From Ruminococcus sp. (GTDB lineage: Bacteria; Bacillota; Clostridia; Oscillospirales; Ruminococcaceae), in the NCBI GenBank assembly GCA_017472145.1, contig JAFUQX010000031.1, forward strand, positions 1 to 64,000: a stretch of 64,000 bases of DNA. The letters run 5' to 3'. Within the stretch, counting starts at the first letter, position 1; the number at the start of each line of letters is the position of its first letter. This document shows positions 15,820 through 24,745 of the stretch, piece after piece. The translations under genes were made by a program, and so were the position numbers. The notes under the pieces are model-generated. The model searched no databases and had not been told where the DNA came from. It worked only from the letters and a program-made list of their open reading frames with translations.

Positions 15820-16857
15820 TTATTCCTCCCCGTTCTCGTCTTCAGCAGAGGGTTCCTCAGAAGCACTCTCCTGGTTTACATCCTCCATCTCCTCAAGGAG
15901 ATCCTGGAGTGATTTCTTCTTGCCGGCCGGCTGGTTTACGAGATTTACAAAGATCTGCTCCAGACTCTTTCTCTCCTCAGAAACCTCCAGCACGTCCATT
16001 TTATTGACGAGCAGGGCAGACAGCAGCGGATTGCGCACCTCTCTGTCGCTGATCTCCACATCATATGTATAGATACCGGTTTTTACAAAGGTGATGTTGG
16101 ACACGCTGACAACACCCTCTACGCTTCTGGCCGTGCGTGCAACCTCACGGGAGCTGCCCTGAACCTTCAGCTTCAGTACGGTGTTGGCCTTGGCGCTGGA
16201 CTCCAGATTGGCAATGGTGTCGATGGCCTGGATCTCACCATGATTGATGATGACAACACGGTCACAGATGGCACTGATTTCAGACAGGATATGCGAACTT
16301 AATATAATAGAATGGTCGCGCTTGAGATCAAGGATCAGATTCCGCACCTCAATGAGCTGGGATGGGTCGAGACCGACTGTAGGCTCGTCCAGAATGATGA
16401 TCTGCGGGTCGCCGATGAGAGCCTGCGCAAATCCGACACGCTGCTTATAGCCCTTGGAGAGATTGTTGATCAGACGCTTGCTTACATCCTCGATCCGCAG
16501 TCTCTGCATAACACGCTGGATGTGGGACTTCCGCTTGGAGGCCGGCACACCTCTCAGACCTGCTACAAACATGAGGTATTCTCCAACCTTCATATCCATG
16601 TAAACAGGCGGGATCTCCGGCAGAAAGCCAATGCACTGCTTAGCCTTGACAGGCTGATCCTCAATGTTGTAGCCATTGATGGTGACCGTGCCGCTGGTGG
16701 ACGGAATTACACCGCAGATGATGTTCAGTGTAGTGGACTTGCCTGCACCGTTCGGGCCGAGAAAGCCCAGGATCTCGTGATCCTCTATAGTAAAGCTGAT
16801 ATCCTTCACAGCAGCCTTACGTCCATAATATTTGGTTAGATGTTTGATTTCAACCAT
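15820..16857 (-). CDS. ABC transporter ATP-binding protein, GldA-like
   Basis: A 345-residue ATPase that heads the cassette. Walker A GPNGAGKST (about 36-44), signature LSKGYKQRVG, Walker B IIILDEPTVGLDP and the H-loop SSHIL are intact. A C-terminal extension (about 220-345) includes the usual DUF4162-like region and an unusually acidic tail of Glu, Ser and Asp. AGGAG stands 6 bases before ATG. The promoter is not clear; a TGCGATAAT box lies near 16900 on the minus strand. Confidence 0.93.
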   Translation of the reverse strand: MVEIKHLTKYYGRKAAVKDISFTIEDHEILGFLGPNGAGKSTTLNIICGVIPSTSGTVTINGYNIEDQPVKAKQCIGFLPEIPPVYMDMKVGEYLMFVAGLRGVPASKRKSHIQRVMQRLRIEDVSKRLINNLSKGYKQRVGFAQALIGDPQIIILDEPTVGLDPSQLIEVRNLILDLKRDHSIILSSHILSEISAICDRVVIINHGEIQAIDTIANLESSAKANTVLKLKVQGSSREVARTARSVEGVVSVSNITFVKTGIYTYDVEISDREVRNPLLSALLVNKMDVLEVSEERKSLEQIFVNLVNQPAGKKKSLQDLLEEMEDVNQESASEEPSAEDENGEE

Positions 16858-17205
16858 AAAAATCTCCTTTCCGCTTTCGCATAAAAGCAGTTACTTCTAT
16901 TATCGCAAAATAATATATACAGGTAATGAATATTCGGTAACTATTGCATGAATCAAAGTAAAATACCATAAATACCGGGAAATGAAGGGTAAAAAAATGG
17001 CAAAACTGATTAAGCACCTGGAAAGTGTAGCAGGCCTGTGTGTAATTGACGTGAAAGCTGTGTGCAAATTGCAGTAAATAGAAATTCCGGGACGATTTTT
17101 GGTTAGTTTGCGCAACTGCTTGTGCAAGTTGTACAAAAATAATTCCCGTATTATGTGGATTGCTACGAAAAACGGGATTTCAAAGGAAGATGTTTGGGTT
17201 ATGGG
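16858..17205. other. Intergenic region with tandem TTGNNCAA palindromes upstream of GH48
   Basis: No gene is seen. Three 8-base palindromes of the form TTGNNCAA lie close together: TTGCGCAA 17108-17115, TTGTGCAA 17120-17127 and TTGTACAA 17129-17136. A further TGCAAATTGCA lies near 17063-17073. They are 70-100 bases ahead of the -35 box of the GH48 promoter, a usual place for activator or repressor sites. Confidence 0.5.
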
Positions 17206-17234
17206 TTGACAAAAAATGAGAAGTGGTATATAAT
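17206..17234 (+). promoter_or_regulatory. Consensus sigma-A promoter of GH48
   Basis: TTGACA 17206-17211 and TATAAT 17229-17234 with exactly 17 bases between, both perfect. Confidence 0.92.
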
Positions 17235-17240
17235 TTTAAA

Positions 17241-17446
17241 TATAAAAGTGCGTGTATTGTGCGTGTGTTTTGTGAAAAATACAGCGGAATACATGGGATT
17301 TATCCTGGCGGTTGTTTTCGTGTGCCGAAAGGTACGGAAAAGGTGCGGTCCACAAGCCATGGGAAGGATGCGCCTTGATAAACGGTAGATGACGGTCAGC
17401 TTTTTTATTCACCAATTCTAATTATAACGAGAGGGGAATTTTTCAA
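17241..17446 (+). promoter_or_regulatory. Long structured 5' leader of the GH48 mRNA
   Basis: About 205 bases separate the promoter from the start codon. A stable hairpin with a GAAA tetraloop (GTGCC 17322-17326 with GGTAC 17331-17335) is extended by TTTC/GAAA. A second stem, GGTGCG 17342-17347 with TGCGCC 17369-17374, follows. A run of six T at 17401 has no clear stem before it. The usual conserved cores of c-di-GMP, cobalamin, lysine or SAM riboswitches were not recognised. Confidence 0.5.
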
Positions 17447-20389
17447 ATGCAAATGAAGAAGAGCAAAACTTTCCTGGCTGCATTCCTGGCTGCTGCAACA
17501 GCATGCACAGCGCTCCTGCCGACAGCTGCATCTGCTGCTGGCAACAGAACTGAGCCGGAAGCTTACGGCGACGACACATATGCAGCACGCTTCATGTCTC
17601 TGTATGATGATGTAATCACCAACGGCGTTGACAATGGCTACATGTCCAAGGATTCCACTGTTTCCGGTGGTCTGGGTGTACCGTATCACTCTGTTGAAGA
17701 GCTGTGTATCGAGGCTCCGGACTATGGTCACGAGACCACATCTGAGGCTATGTCCTACCTGGTATGGGTGGCAGCAATGCGTGATAACATCGTAAACGAT
17801 GCCAAGAACGGTGAGATCACTGTTAAGGGCGAGAAGGATGCTTCTACAGAAACTGTTGGCGATACTGCTAAGGCTTGGCTGACAATGGAAGCAACTCTGG
17901 TTCCGGATGCACAGGGCAAGTTCATGACCATGGGTTCTGGCCTGAGCGCTACATATTCTGACGAGTGGCAGAAGGTTGAGGATTATCCGACCAATATGGC
18001 CAGCGGTAATACTGCTCAGAACCCGATCCACCAGAATTTCTGCAACGCATACGGTAATGACGGCGGTCTGTACCTGATGAACTGGCTGGCTGACGTTGAT
18101 GACTGGTATCAGTTCGGCACTGGCGTTTCTTCTCAGTATAAGCAGAAGAATGTAAGCGGCAGCTTCACTCTGATCAACACCTTCCAGCGTGGTGAGCAGG
18201 AGTCCTGTTGGGAAACCATTCCGCATGCATCTGTAGAAGAACTGAAGTTTGGTGTACCGGGCAATGGTATGAAGGCTTTCTTCAATACTGAGTCTCAGGT
18301 TGCAAAGCAGTTTGCTTACACCAACGCTCCGGACGCTGAGGACCGTGCAATTCAGGCTGTATACGCTGCAAACCGTTGGGGCGTAGGCGATCAGCAGGTT
18401 AACTCCAAGTGGGGCGGCTCTCAGTCCCTGACTCAGCTGGCTGCTAAGATGGGTGACGAATGCCGTAACAATATGTATGATAAGTATTATAAGGATCTGG
18501 GCTGCCAGCAGAAGTGGAACACAGGCGGCGCAGACAAGGGTAAGCACTACCTGATGAACTGGTACACATCCTGGGGCGGCGCTCTGGATGGTACATGGGC
18601 ATGGCAGATCGGTGCATCCCACATTCACGAATTCTACCAGAACCCGCTGGCTGCATATGCTCTGGCTTATGACAGCAATCTGAGTTCTGCTATGAAGGCT
18701 TCTGGTGCGGTTGAGGATTATAAGGAATCCTTCAAGCGTCAGATGGAGCTGTATCTGTGGCTGCTGTCCAACGATGGCCCGATCGCTGGTGGTTGTACAA
18801 ACTCCTGGAACGGCCGTTATGACGAGTATCCGGCTGGCCAGAAGCTGTTCTATGATATGGCTTATGTTGAGCATCCGGTATACGCTGACCCGGGTTCCAA
18901 CCACTGGATCGGTAACCAGGTATGGGCTATGCAGCGTATTGCTGAGCTGTACTATGTTGTTAAGACTGAAGGCGATGCAAGCGGCATTCAGGTTGGCGGC
19001 ATGAGTTTGACTGAGGCTCTGGAAACCATTCTGGACAAGTGGGTAGGCTGGTTCCTGGACAACACCATCCTGGGTAAGGCAAACGCTACTAAGGAATTTG
19101 ATGCACTGTATGAGCCGTATCACACCGAGACCACTCACTTCGAGGTTCCGGATCTGACTCAGGGTGTAACCTTCGATGAAGAAAACTTCTCCATTCCGTC
19201 TTCTCTGATCTGGGAAGGTCAGCCGAACAGCGACTGGAATGGCACATATGTTGAGAATACTGGCCTGACCTGCACCATCGTTGGCTATGGCGACGGTGAC
19301 CTGGGCTGCGTATCCTCTCTGGCCAATACTCTGCTCTACTATGCAAAGGGCAAGGGCGTTACTGGCGATGATCTGACTGCTGGTGAAGAGTCCTACAAGT
19401 CCGCACAGGGTACAAAGGGCGGTGTTGACCAGTACGGCGTACAGGCTCTGTACCTCGGTAAGGAACTCATCGACCGTCAGTGGGATAAGTACCGTGACAA
19501 CATCGGTCTGGGTGTAGAGGACCACAACACCAACCTGTACAGACTCTGGGAGACCAAGCTGGCTCTGCCGGATGGCACAATCGCAAACGGCGAAGGTCAG
19601 GTTCTCTCTGCTTCTCGTTACACAGGTAAGATGCCGAACGGCGATGAGATCAAGGCTGGCGTAGCATTCGTTGACATCCGTTCTCGCTATGAGGAGTCTA
19701 CAATGTATCAGACCGCTCTGAACTACTACAATGGTCAGGGTGAGGATAACGACGGCGACGGCACAATCGGCGTTGGCGACTACTACTTCACACTCCACAG
19801 ATTCTGGCATGCAGGCGATATCCTGATGGCTATCGGTGCTATGTATGAGCTGTATCCGGAGCTGACACCGGATCAGGTTGCATCTGAGGATCTGACAGTT
19901 GACAAGGAGTCCATCGAGATCGGCGTTGGCGAGACAGAGACCATCACACCGAACAAGGAGAACTGCACATTCGAGTCTGCAGACAGCTCTATCGCTACAG
20001 TAGATCCGAGCGGTGTTGTTACTGGTGTAGCTGGCGGCAGCACAACAGTTACCGTTACAGATGCAGACGGCAACAAGGTTGAGGTTTCTGTAACTGTTAC
20101 AGAGGAGACTACAACTACTGCAACAACAACTACAACAACTGCAACTACATCTGATACAGTGATCGTTGATGGTCTGATCGGCGATACCAACCTGGATGGC
20201 AAGGTATCTCTGGTTGACGTTGTATATCTGAACAAGTACATTGCAGGTTCCATGAACTTCAATGAACAGCAGATGTACAATGCACAGTGCGTAACTGATG
20301 CTGAAGGCCGAATCAACTCTGCAGATGCTACCGCTCTGCTCGAATTCATCATCGAGCTGATCGATACTCTGCCGCAGACAACTGAATAA
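17447..20389 (+). CDS. GH48 reducing-end-acting cellulase (exocellulase) with Big_2 domain and dockerin
   Basis: The key processive cellulase of clostridial cellulosomes, releasing cellobiose from cellulose chain reducing ends. The 980 residues comprise a signal peptide (1-30), the GH48 alpha6/alpha6 barrel (about 33-810), a bacterial Ig-like Big_2 domain (about 812-884), a Thr linker (884-903) and a dockerin (911-975). The acid Glu of GH48 is in GHETTSEAMSYLVW, residues 96-100 region. The dockerin halves are GDTNLDGKVSLVD and the longer loop NAQCVTDAEGRINSAD. GAGAGGGG sits 10 bases before ATG. Codons favour GCT, GTT and TCT more than neighbours, as expected for very high expression. A strong terminator follows. 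Confidence 0.97.
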   Translation: MQMKKSKTFLAAFLAAATACTALLPTAASAAGNRTEPEAYGDDTYAARFMSLYDDVITNGVDNGYMSKDSTVSGGLGVPYHSVEELCIEAPDYGHETTSEAMSYLVWVAAMRDNIVNDAKNGEITVKGEKDASTETVGDTAKAWLTMEATLVPDAQGKFMTMGSGLSATYSDEWQKVEDYPTNMASGNTAQNPIHQNFCNAYGNDGGLYLMNWLADVDDWYQFGTGVSSQYKQKNVSGSFTLINTFQRGEQESCWETIPHASVEELKFGVPGNGMKAFFNTESQVAKQFAYTNAPDAEDRAIQAVYAANRWGVGDQQVNSKWGGSQSLTQLAAKMGDECRNNMYDKYYKDLGCQQKWNTGGADKGKHYLMNWYTSWGGALDGTWAWQIGASHIHEFYQNPLAAYALAYDSNLSSAMKASGAVEDYKESFKRQMELYLWLLSNDGPIAGGCTNSWNGRYDEYPAGQKLFYDMAYVEHPVYADPGSNHWIGNQVWAMQRIAELYYVVKTEGDASGIQVGGMSLTEALETILDKWVGWFLDNTILGKANATKEFDALYEPYHTETTHFEVPDLTQGVTFDEENFSIPSSLIWEGQPNSDWNGTYVENTGLTCTIVGYGDGDLGCVSSLANTLLYYAKGKGVTGDDLTAGEESYKSAQGTKGGVDQYGVQALYLGKELIDRQWDKYRDNIGLGVEDHNTNLYRLWETKLALPDGTIANGEGQVLSASRYTGKMPNGDEIKAGVAFVDIRSRYEESTMYQTALNYYNGQGEDNDGDGTIGVGDYYFTLHRFWHAGDILMAIGAMYELYPELTPDQVASEDLTVDKESIEIGVGETETITPNKENCTFESADSSIATVDPSGVVTGVAGGSTTVTVTDADGNKVEVSVTVTEETTTTATTTTTTATTSDTVIVDGLIGDTNLDGKVSLVDVVYLNKYIAGSMNFNEQQMYNAQCVTDAEGRINSADATALLEFIIELIDTLPQTTE

Positions 20390-20427
20390 GTTTGGCCTGG
20401 ACGGGTTGATCTGAACGCATAATAATG

Positions 20428-20457
20428 GCGGCACGGCGAAAGTCGTGCCGCTTTTTT
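20428..20457 (+). terminator. Intrinsic terminator of GH48
   Basis: GCGGCACGGC-GAAA-GTCGTGCCGC then six T. Confidence 0.95.
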
Positions 20458-20497
20458 GCATATTCTTGCAGGAATTGTATTTATTTTAAGTCATCCC

Positions 20498-20526
20498 TTG
20501 ATTTTTGAAGCCAGAGATGATATAAT
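20498..20526 (+). promoter_or_regulatory. Promoter of the yicC-gmk housekeeping operon
   Basis: TTGATT 20498-20503, 17 bases, TATAAT 20521-20526, 35 bases before the TTG start. Confidence 0.8.
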
Positions 20527-20560
20527 AAAAATATATGTGTACCAGAAAGAAGGGGATATC

Positions 20561-21439
20561 TTGACGAAAAGTATGACTGGTTTCGGACGCGTGAGTCTGG
20601 CAGGGGAAAATATGGACATCCTGCTGGAGCTTCGTTCGGTGAACCATCGTTATTTAGAAATGTCTGTGCGGCTGCCCCATGCCTACAGCTATCTGGAGGA
20701 TCGGCTGAAAAAGCTGGTCCAGCAGAGAGTCTCCCGTGGCAAGGTGGAAATGTCCCTGAGCATTCAGCTGCATGGAACGGATGGAATTGCTGTGGATGTG
20801 AACTCCGATCTGGCGGAAAGCTATGTTCAGGCTCTGCGCGGAGCAAATGAGCAGCTGGGGCTGGAGGATGATGTGACGCTGACTACCATCCTGCGTTTTT
20901 CGGATATTTTCACGGTGTGCAAGGTGCAGCTGGAGGAAGAAGCTGTATGGGCCGCTGTTGAGCCGATTGCACGGGAGGCTGTAGATAAATTTGTGAAAAT
21001 GCGTGAGACGGAGGGCGAAAAGCTGCATGATGATGTTGGCAGCCGCCTGACTTTGCTGGAGCAGATGGTGACGCAGGTAGAGACGCTGGCCCCGGATACA
21101 GTGAATCGGTATTATGAGCGGCTCTATGCCAAGGTTTCTGAACTGCTTGCCGATCGTGAGATCGAGGAGTCCCGTCTTGTTACAGAGACTGCTGTCTTTG
21201 CAGAGCGCATTGCTGTGGATGAGGAAACGGTTCGTCTGCGCAGTCACATCGAGCAGTTTCGGGCTCTTCTGGAGGCGGATGAGCCGGTGGGACGAAAGCT
21301 GGACTTCCTGGTTCAGGAAATGAACCGTGAGGTCAACACCATCGGATCAAAGGCGCAGGATCTGGCAATCACACGGCTTGTTGTGGATATGAAGTCCGAG
21401 ATTGAAAAAATCCGTGAGCAGATTCAGAATATTGAGTGA
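20561..21439 (+). CDS. YicC/YloC family endoribonuclease
   Basis: A 292-residue member of the YicC family. Some members act as endoribonucleases in RNA turnover. The family signature opens the protein (SMTGFGR, then ELRSVNHRYLE) and the DUF1732 C-terminus is intact (EEPVGRKLDFLVQEMNREVNTIGSKA pattern). The start is TTG at 20561: GGGG lies 5 bases upstream and the first in-frame ATG (20573) is too far away. As in B. subtilis it precedes gmk, but the remA gene usually between them is absent here. Confidence 0.92.
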   Translation: MTKSMTGFGRVSLAGENMDILLELRSVNHRYLEMSVRLPHAYSYLEDRLKKLVQQRVSRGKVEMSLSIQLHGTDGIAVDVNSDLAESYVQALRGANEQLGLEDDVTLTTILRFSDIFTVCKVQLEEEAVWAAVEPIAREAVDKFVKMRETEGEKLHDDVGSRLTLLEQMVTQVETLAPDTVNRYYERLYAKVSELLADREIEESRLVTETAVFAERIAVDEETVRLRSHIEQFRALLEADEPVGRKLDFLVQEMNREVNTIGSKAQDLAITRLVVDMKSEIEKIREQIQNIE

Positions 21440-21449
21440 GGTGCGTGGA

Positions 21450-22052
21450 ATGAAAAAAGGTTTGCTGATCGTGGTGTCCGGCCCGTCTGGATGCGGCAAG
21501 GGTACCGTTCTCGGCGGCATTGTCAAGGAGCTGGGACTGTCCTATTCGGTTTCCGCTACGACCCGTGCCATGCGTGAGGGCGAAGCGGACGGTGTAAACT
21601 ATCATTATATGACCAATGAGCAGTTTGAAAAGCTCATCGATGAGGACAAGGTGCTGGAATATACCAGCTACTGCGGCAATTATTATGGTACACTGAAGGA
21701 TGAAGTGGAGAGCCGCCGGAATCAGGGGCAGGATGTACTGCTGGAGATCGAGGTCATCGGTGCAGCGAATGTAAAGCGGATCTGCCCGGATGCGGTGCTG
21801 ATTTTTATTGCGCCTCCTTCGGTAGGAGAGCTGGAACGCCGTCTGAGAAAACGCGGCACAGAGTCTGACGAGGTGATTGCAGAGCGTGTGTCTCAGGCCG
21901 AGCGTGAGATCCGCTGTGCCGAGCAGTATGACTATGTTGTAATCAACGGCGAGCTGGAAAAGGCTGTTGACGATGTGACATCCATCATCAAAGCGGAGAG
22001 AATTTCCGCTGATAATAAACAAGAAAAGATAAGAGAGGTACTTAATTCATGA
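21450..22052 (+). CDS. gmk: Guanylate kinase
   Basis: Phosphorylates GMP to GDP in the cytoplasm. The 200-residue enzyme has the P-loop SGPSGCGKGT (about 9-18), the GMP-binding SATTRAMREGEADGVNYHY segment and the lid, all normal. GAGGTG is 7 bases before ATG 21450; a longer frame from 21402 would overlap yicC and lacks a ribosome site. The stop overlaps the rpoZ start by ATGA, so the two are translationally coupled. Confidence 0.97.
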   Translation: MKKGLLIVVSGPSGCGKGTVLGGIVKELGLSYSVSATTRAMREGEADGVNYHYMTNEQFEKLIDEDKVLEYTSYCGNYYGTLKDEVESRRNQGQDVLLEIEVIGAANVKRICPDAVLIFIAPPSVGELERRLRKRGTESDEVIAERVSQAEREIRCAEQYDYVVINGELEKAVDDVTSIIKAERISADNKQEKIREVLNS

Positions 22053-22252
22053 ATATGCTCAGACCATCTATGAATCAGTTGATTTCCAAGAACGAAAGCT
22101 GCTACTCCCTGGTAGTTGGCGTGGCTAAGCGTGCAAGAGAGATTGCCGATGACCTTGTAGAGAAGAATGAGGTTCTCAAGGAAAAGCCGGTCAAGACTGC
22201 TGTTGAGGAGCTGGCGGCCGGCAAGTATAAGATCGTTGAGGATAATAAGTAA
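22049..22252 (+). CDS. rpoZ: RNA polymerase omega subunit
   Basis: A 67-residue omega subunit that helps assemble RNA polymerase. The sequence RPSMNQLISKNESCYSLVVGVAKRAREI and the downstream KPVKTAVEELAAGKYKI match the family. Its place between gmk and priA is conserved. A second ATG at 22055 is possible, but the first overlaps the gmk stop. Confidence 0.96.
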   Translation: MNMLRPSMNQLISKNESCYSLVVGVAKRAREIADDLVEKNEVLKEKPVKTAVEELAAGKYKIVEDNK

Positions 22253-22282
22253 GCAGAAAGATGAAGAAAAGAGGCGTGTGTG

Positions 22283-24730
22283 ATGAATGCATACTGGAAA
22301 ATTGGTGTAGCTGTCTGGGATACGGCCTATTCCTTTGACCAGCTGTTCACATACACGTCTTTTGAACCGATTCAGCCGGGCTGCCGTGTAGCTGTACCCT
22401 TTGGCCGGAATAATGCCAAGCGAATGGGTATGGTCATGGCCGCCAAGGAAACCAATGAGCCGCTGGATACACGGCTCAAGCCCGTGGCCTTTGTCATGGA
22501 TCAGGAGCCGCTTCTGAACCGGGAACAGCTGGAGCTTGTATGCTGGCTGAAGGAGACGACCTTCTGTACGTTTTCCGATGCCATCCGCACCATTCTCCCG
22601 GCGGGAATGCAGGTGCAGATCTATCAGCAGGCCATGCTTGCGGAGAAAATGCCGCAGGTCGATCTGACGGAGGAGGAGCAGTGTCTGGTGGCTTTTTTGC
22701 AGGCGGCAAAAAATCAGCGCAGCTTTGACCAGCTTCTCCAGACGGAGGGGAGTCCACAGAAGCAGGCGGTAATAGACGGGCTGTTTGAAAAGGGCGTGCT
22801 GCTCATGACGGACTGCGCCAGGCAGAAGGTCGGCAGGGCCGGGGTGAAAATGCTCCGGCTGTCTGCGGATTATCAGGAGCGGATGCAGAGCGTACGCATT
22901 ACCCCAAAGCAGAAAAAGCTCGTCCAGCTGCTGGAGGAGCAGCCTGTGCTCTCCGAAAAGGAGGCCTGTTATCTCTGCGGCCTCACGGCAGCGGTTGTAG
23001 CCAGCGCAGCCAAAAACGGACTGGTTCTGCGGTATGTGGATGATTGCTTCCGGGATGTACCGGAGGTGAAGGAGCGCAGAGATCCAGGAGAGATCCGGCT
23101 TTCGGAGGTACAGCAGTCGGTTTTTGAAAAGGTTTTGCAGGCGGTGCATGAGAAAAAGCCTTGCTGCTTTCTGCTGCATGGAGTTACAGGCAGCGGTAAA
23201 ACCAGTGTATTTCAGCGCCTGATCGATGAAACGATACGAATGGGGCAGCAGGTGATCCTGCTGGTGCCGGAAATAGCCCTGACGCCGCAGATCGTAGGGG
23301 AATTTTGCAGTCTGTTCGGCGAGCAGGTAACGGTAATTCACAGCGAGCTTTCTCTGGGACAGCGCAGCGATGCCTACCGGAGGATCCGCAGGGGTGATGT
23401 GAAGATCGTCATCGGTACACGCAGTGCTGTTTTTGCGCCGGTGGAAAATCTGGGGCTTGTGATTGTGGACGAGGAGGGTGAAAGAGCCTATAAGTCCGAC
23501 AGTGCACCCCGGTATCATGCCATTGAGGTAGCCAAGAAGCGCTGCCGTACACATGGGGCTACCCTGCTGCTGGCATCGGCTACACCCTCCATCGAAAGCT
23601 ATTATTATGCAAAAAAAGGGATCTATCAGCTGCTGGAAATGAAGCAGCGATATGCAAATATGCCGCTGCCGGCTGTAACGGTGGTGGATATGAATGAGGA
23701 ACGCATACTCGGAAACGATACAGAATTCAGTCAGGAGCTGATGGTTGCACTCAGGGAGAATCTGGCTGCCGGCGAGCAGTCCATTCTTCTGCTGAACAGA
23801 CGGGGGTATCATACGATCATCAGCTGCTGTGACTGTAATCAGCCGGTATACTGCCCCAATTGCAGTGTACCTATGACTTATCATAAGGTGAATGACAGCC
23901 TTATGTGTCACTATTGCGGACATACGCAGGAGATGGCTGTGTCCTGTGCGCATTGCGGCGGTACTCGTCTGCGGAAAATGGGGTTTGGAACGCAGACGCT
24001 GGAGGAGGCCCTGGCTGAAGCCGTACCGCAGGCCAGAATTCTGCGCATGGATGCAGATACAACCATGTCCCGGTATGCCTATGAGGAGCAGTTTGCGGCC
24101 TTTGCCAGAGGCGAATATGACATCATGGTGGGAACACAGATGATCGGCAAGGGGCTGAATTTCCCCAGAGTTACGCTGGTAGGCGTGCTTTCGGTGGACA
24201 AGGCGCTTTTTGCAGGAGATTTCCGCAGCTATGAGCGGACATTTTCGCTGATTACGCAGGTCGTAGGCCGCGGCGGACGGGGTGATAAGCCCGGACGTGC
24301 CATTCTGCAAACCTTTATGCCGGAGCATTATGTTTTGCAGCTGGCCGCCAATCAGAATTATGAAGATTTTTACCGGGAGGAGATTACCCTGCGGCGGACG
24401 CTGGTGTTCCCTCCGGTGTGTGATATTTGTGTAATGGGCTTTGTGGGTGTTTCTCTGGAAACGGTTCAGGCGGCGGCGCAGTATGCAGCAGCATGCCTGA
24501 CAGACCTTGTGCGGCAGACCGGTTTTAACAAGCCTCTGCGCATGCTGGGCCCCATGCCCTTCTCCTATGGAAAAATCGGGGGAAAGTACCGCTATCGACT
24601 GATATTGAAGTGTAAGAATACGAGAGAATATCGAGACCTGATCCGTCAGCTTCTCAAAGCGGTCTATGCACAGAAGGAATTTTCAAAGCTGCACGTTTAT
24701 GCGGATATGAATGGAGATATCGGCGTATAA
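22283..24730 (+). CDS. priA: Primosomal replication helicase PriA
   Basis: Restarts stalled replication forks. The 815-residue protein has an N-terminal DNA-binding domain, Walker A GVTGSGKT (about 310), a DEEG variant where the family has DEEH (VIVDEEGERAYKSD), and the zinc module with paired cysteines (CCDCNQPVYCPNCSVP, CHYCGHT, CAHCGGTRL). The QVVGRGGRG motif VI is intact. ATG 22283 is chosen over GTG 22280 for its better distance from GAGG. The coaBC gene that often precedes priA is missing. Confidence 0.95.
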   Translation: MNAYWKIGVAVWDTAYSFDQLFTYTSFEPIQPGCRVAVPFGRNNAKRMGMVMAAKETNEPLDTRLKPVAFVMDQEPLLNREQLELVCWLKETTFCTFSDAIRTILPAGMQVQIYQQAMLAEKMPQVDLTEEEQCLVAFLQAAKNQRSFDQLLQTEGSPQKQAVIDGLFEKGVLLMTDCARQKVGRAGVKMLRLSADYQERMQSVRITPKQKKLVQLLEEQPVLSEKEACYLCGLTAAVVASAAKNGLVLRYVDDCFRDVPEVKERRDPGEIRLSEVQQSVFEKVLQAVHEKKPCCFLLHGVTGSGKTSVFQRLIDETIRMGQQVILLVPEIALTPQIVGEFCSLFGEQVTVIHSELSLGQRSDAYRRIRRGDVKIVIGTRSAVFAPVENLGLVIVDEEGERAYKSDSAPRYHAIEVAKKRCRTHGATLLLASATPSIESYYYAKKGIYQLLEMKQRYANMPLPAVTVVDMNEERILGNDTEFSQELMVALRENLAAGEQSILLLNRRGYHTIISCCDCNQPVYCPNCSVPMTYHKVNDSLMCHYCGHTQEMAVSCAHCGGTRLRKMGFGTQTLEEALAEAVPQARILRMDADTTMSRYAYEEQFAAFARGEYDIMVGTQMIGKGLNFPRVTLVGVLSVDKALFAGDFRSYERTFSLITQVVGRGGRGDKPGRAILQTFMPEHYVLQLAANQNYEDFYREEITLRRTLVFPPVCDICVMGFVGVSLETVQAAAQYAAACLTDLVRQTGFNKPLRMLGPMPFSYGKIGGKYRYRLILKCKNTREYRDLIRQLLKAVYAQKEFSKLHVYADMNGDIGV

Positions 24731-24745
24731 TGAATGGAGGAACTT

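Noticed and set aside
17300..17400. GH48 leader as a c-di-GMP (GEMM-I) riboswitch
   Set aside because: A GAAA-capped stem and a CACAAGCCATGGG-like string recall GEMM-I, but the conserved upstream GCAAAC and P3 core are not present.
17405..20461. 1018-residue open frame on the minus strand opposite GH48
   Set aside because: It mirrors the GH48 gene exactly, has cysteine-rich low-sense sequence, no ribosome site and no family match; codon bias of GH48 keeps the antisense frame open.
21932..24328. 798-residue minus-strand frame across gmk, rpoZ and priA
   Set aside because: Antisense shadow of three clear genes; no start signal or motif.
22283..24730. PriA Walker B reading DEEG instead of DEEH as a defect
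   Set aside because: Clostridial PriA proteins often vary at this position and all other motifs are intact, so no loss of function is claimed.
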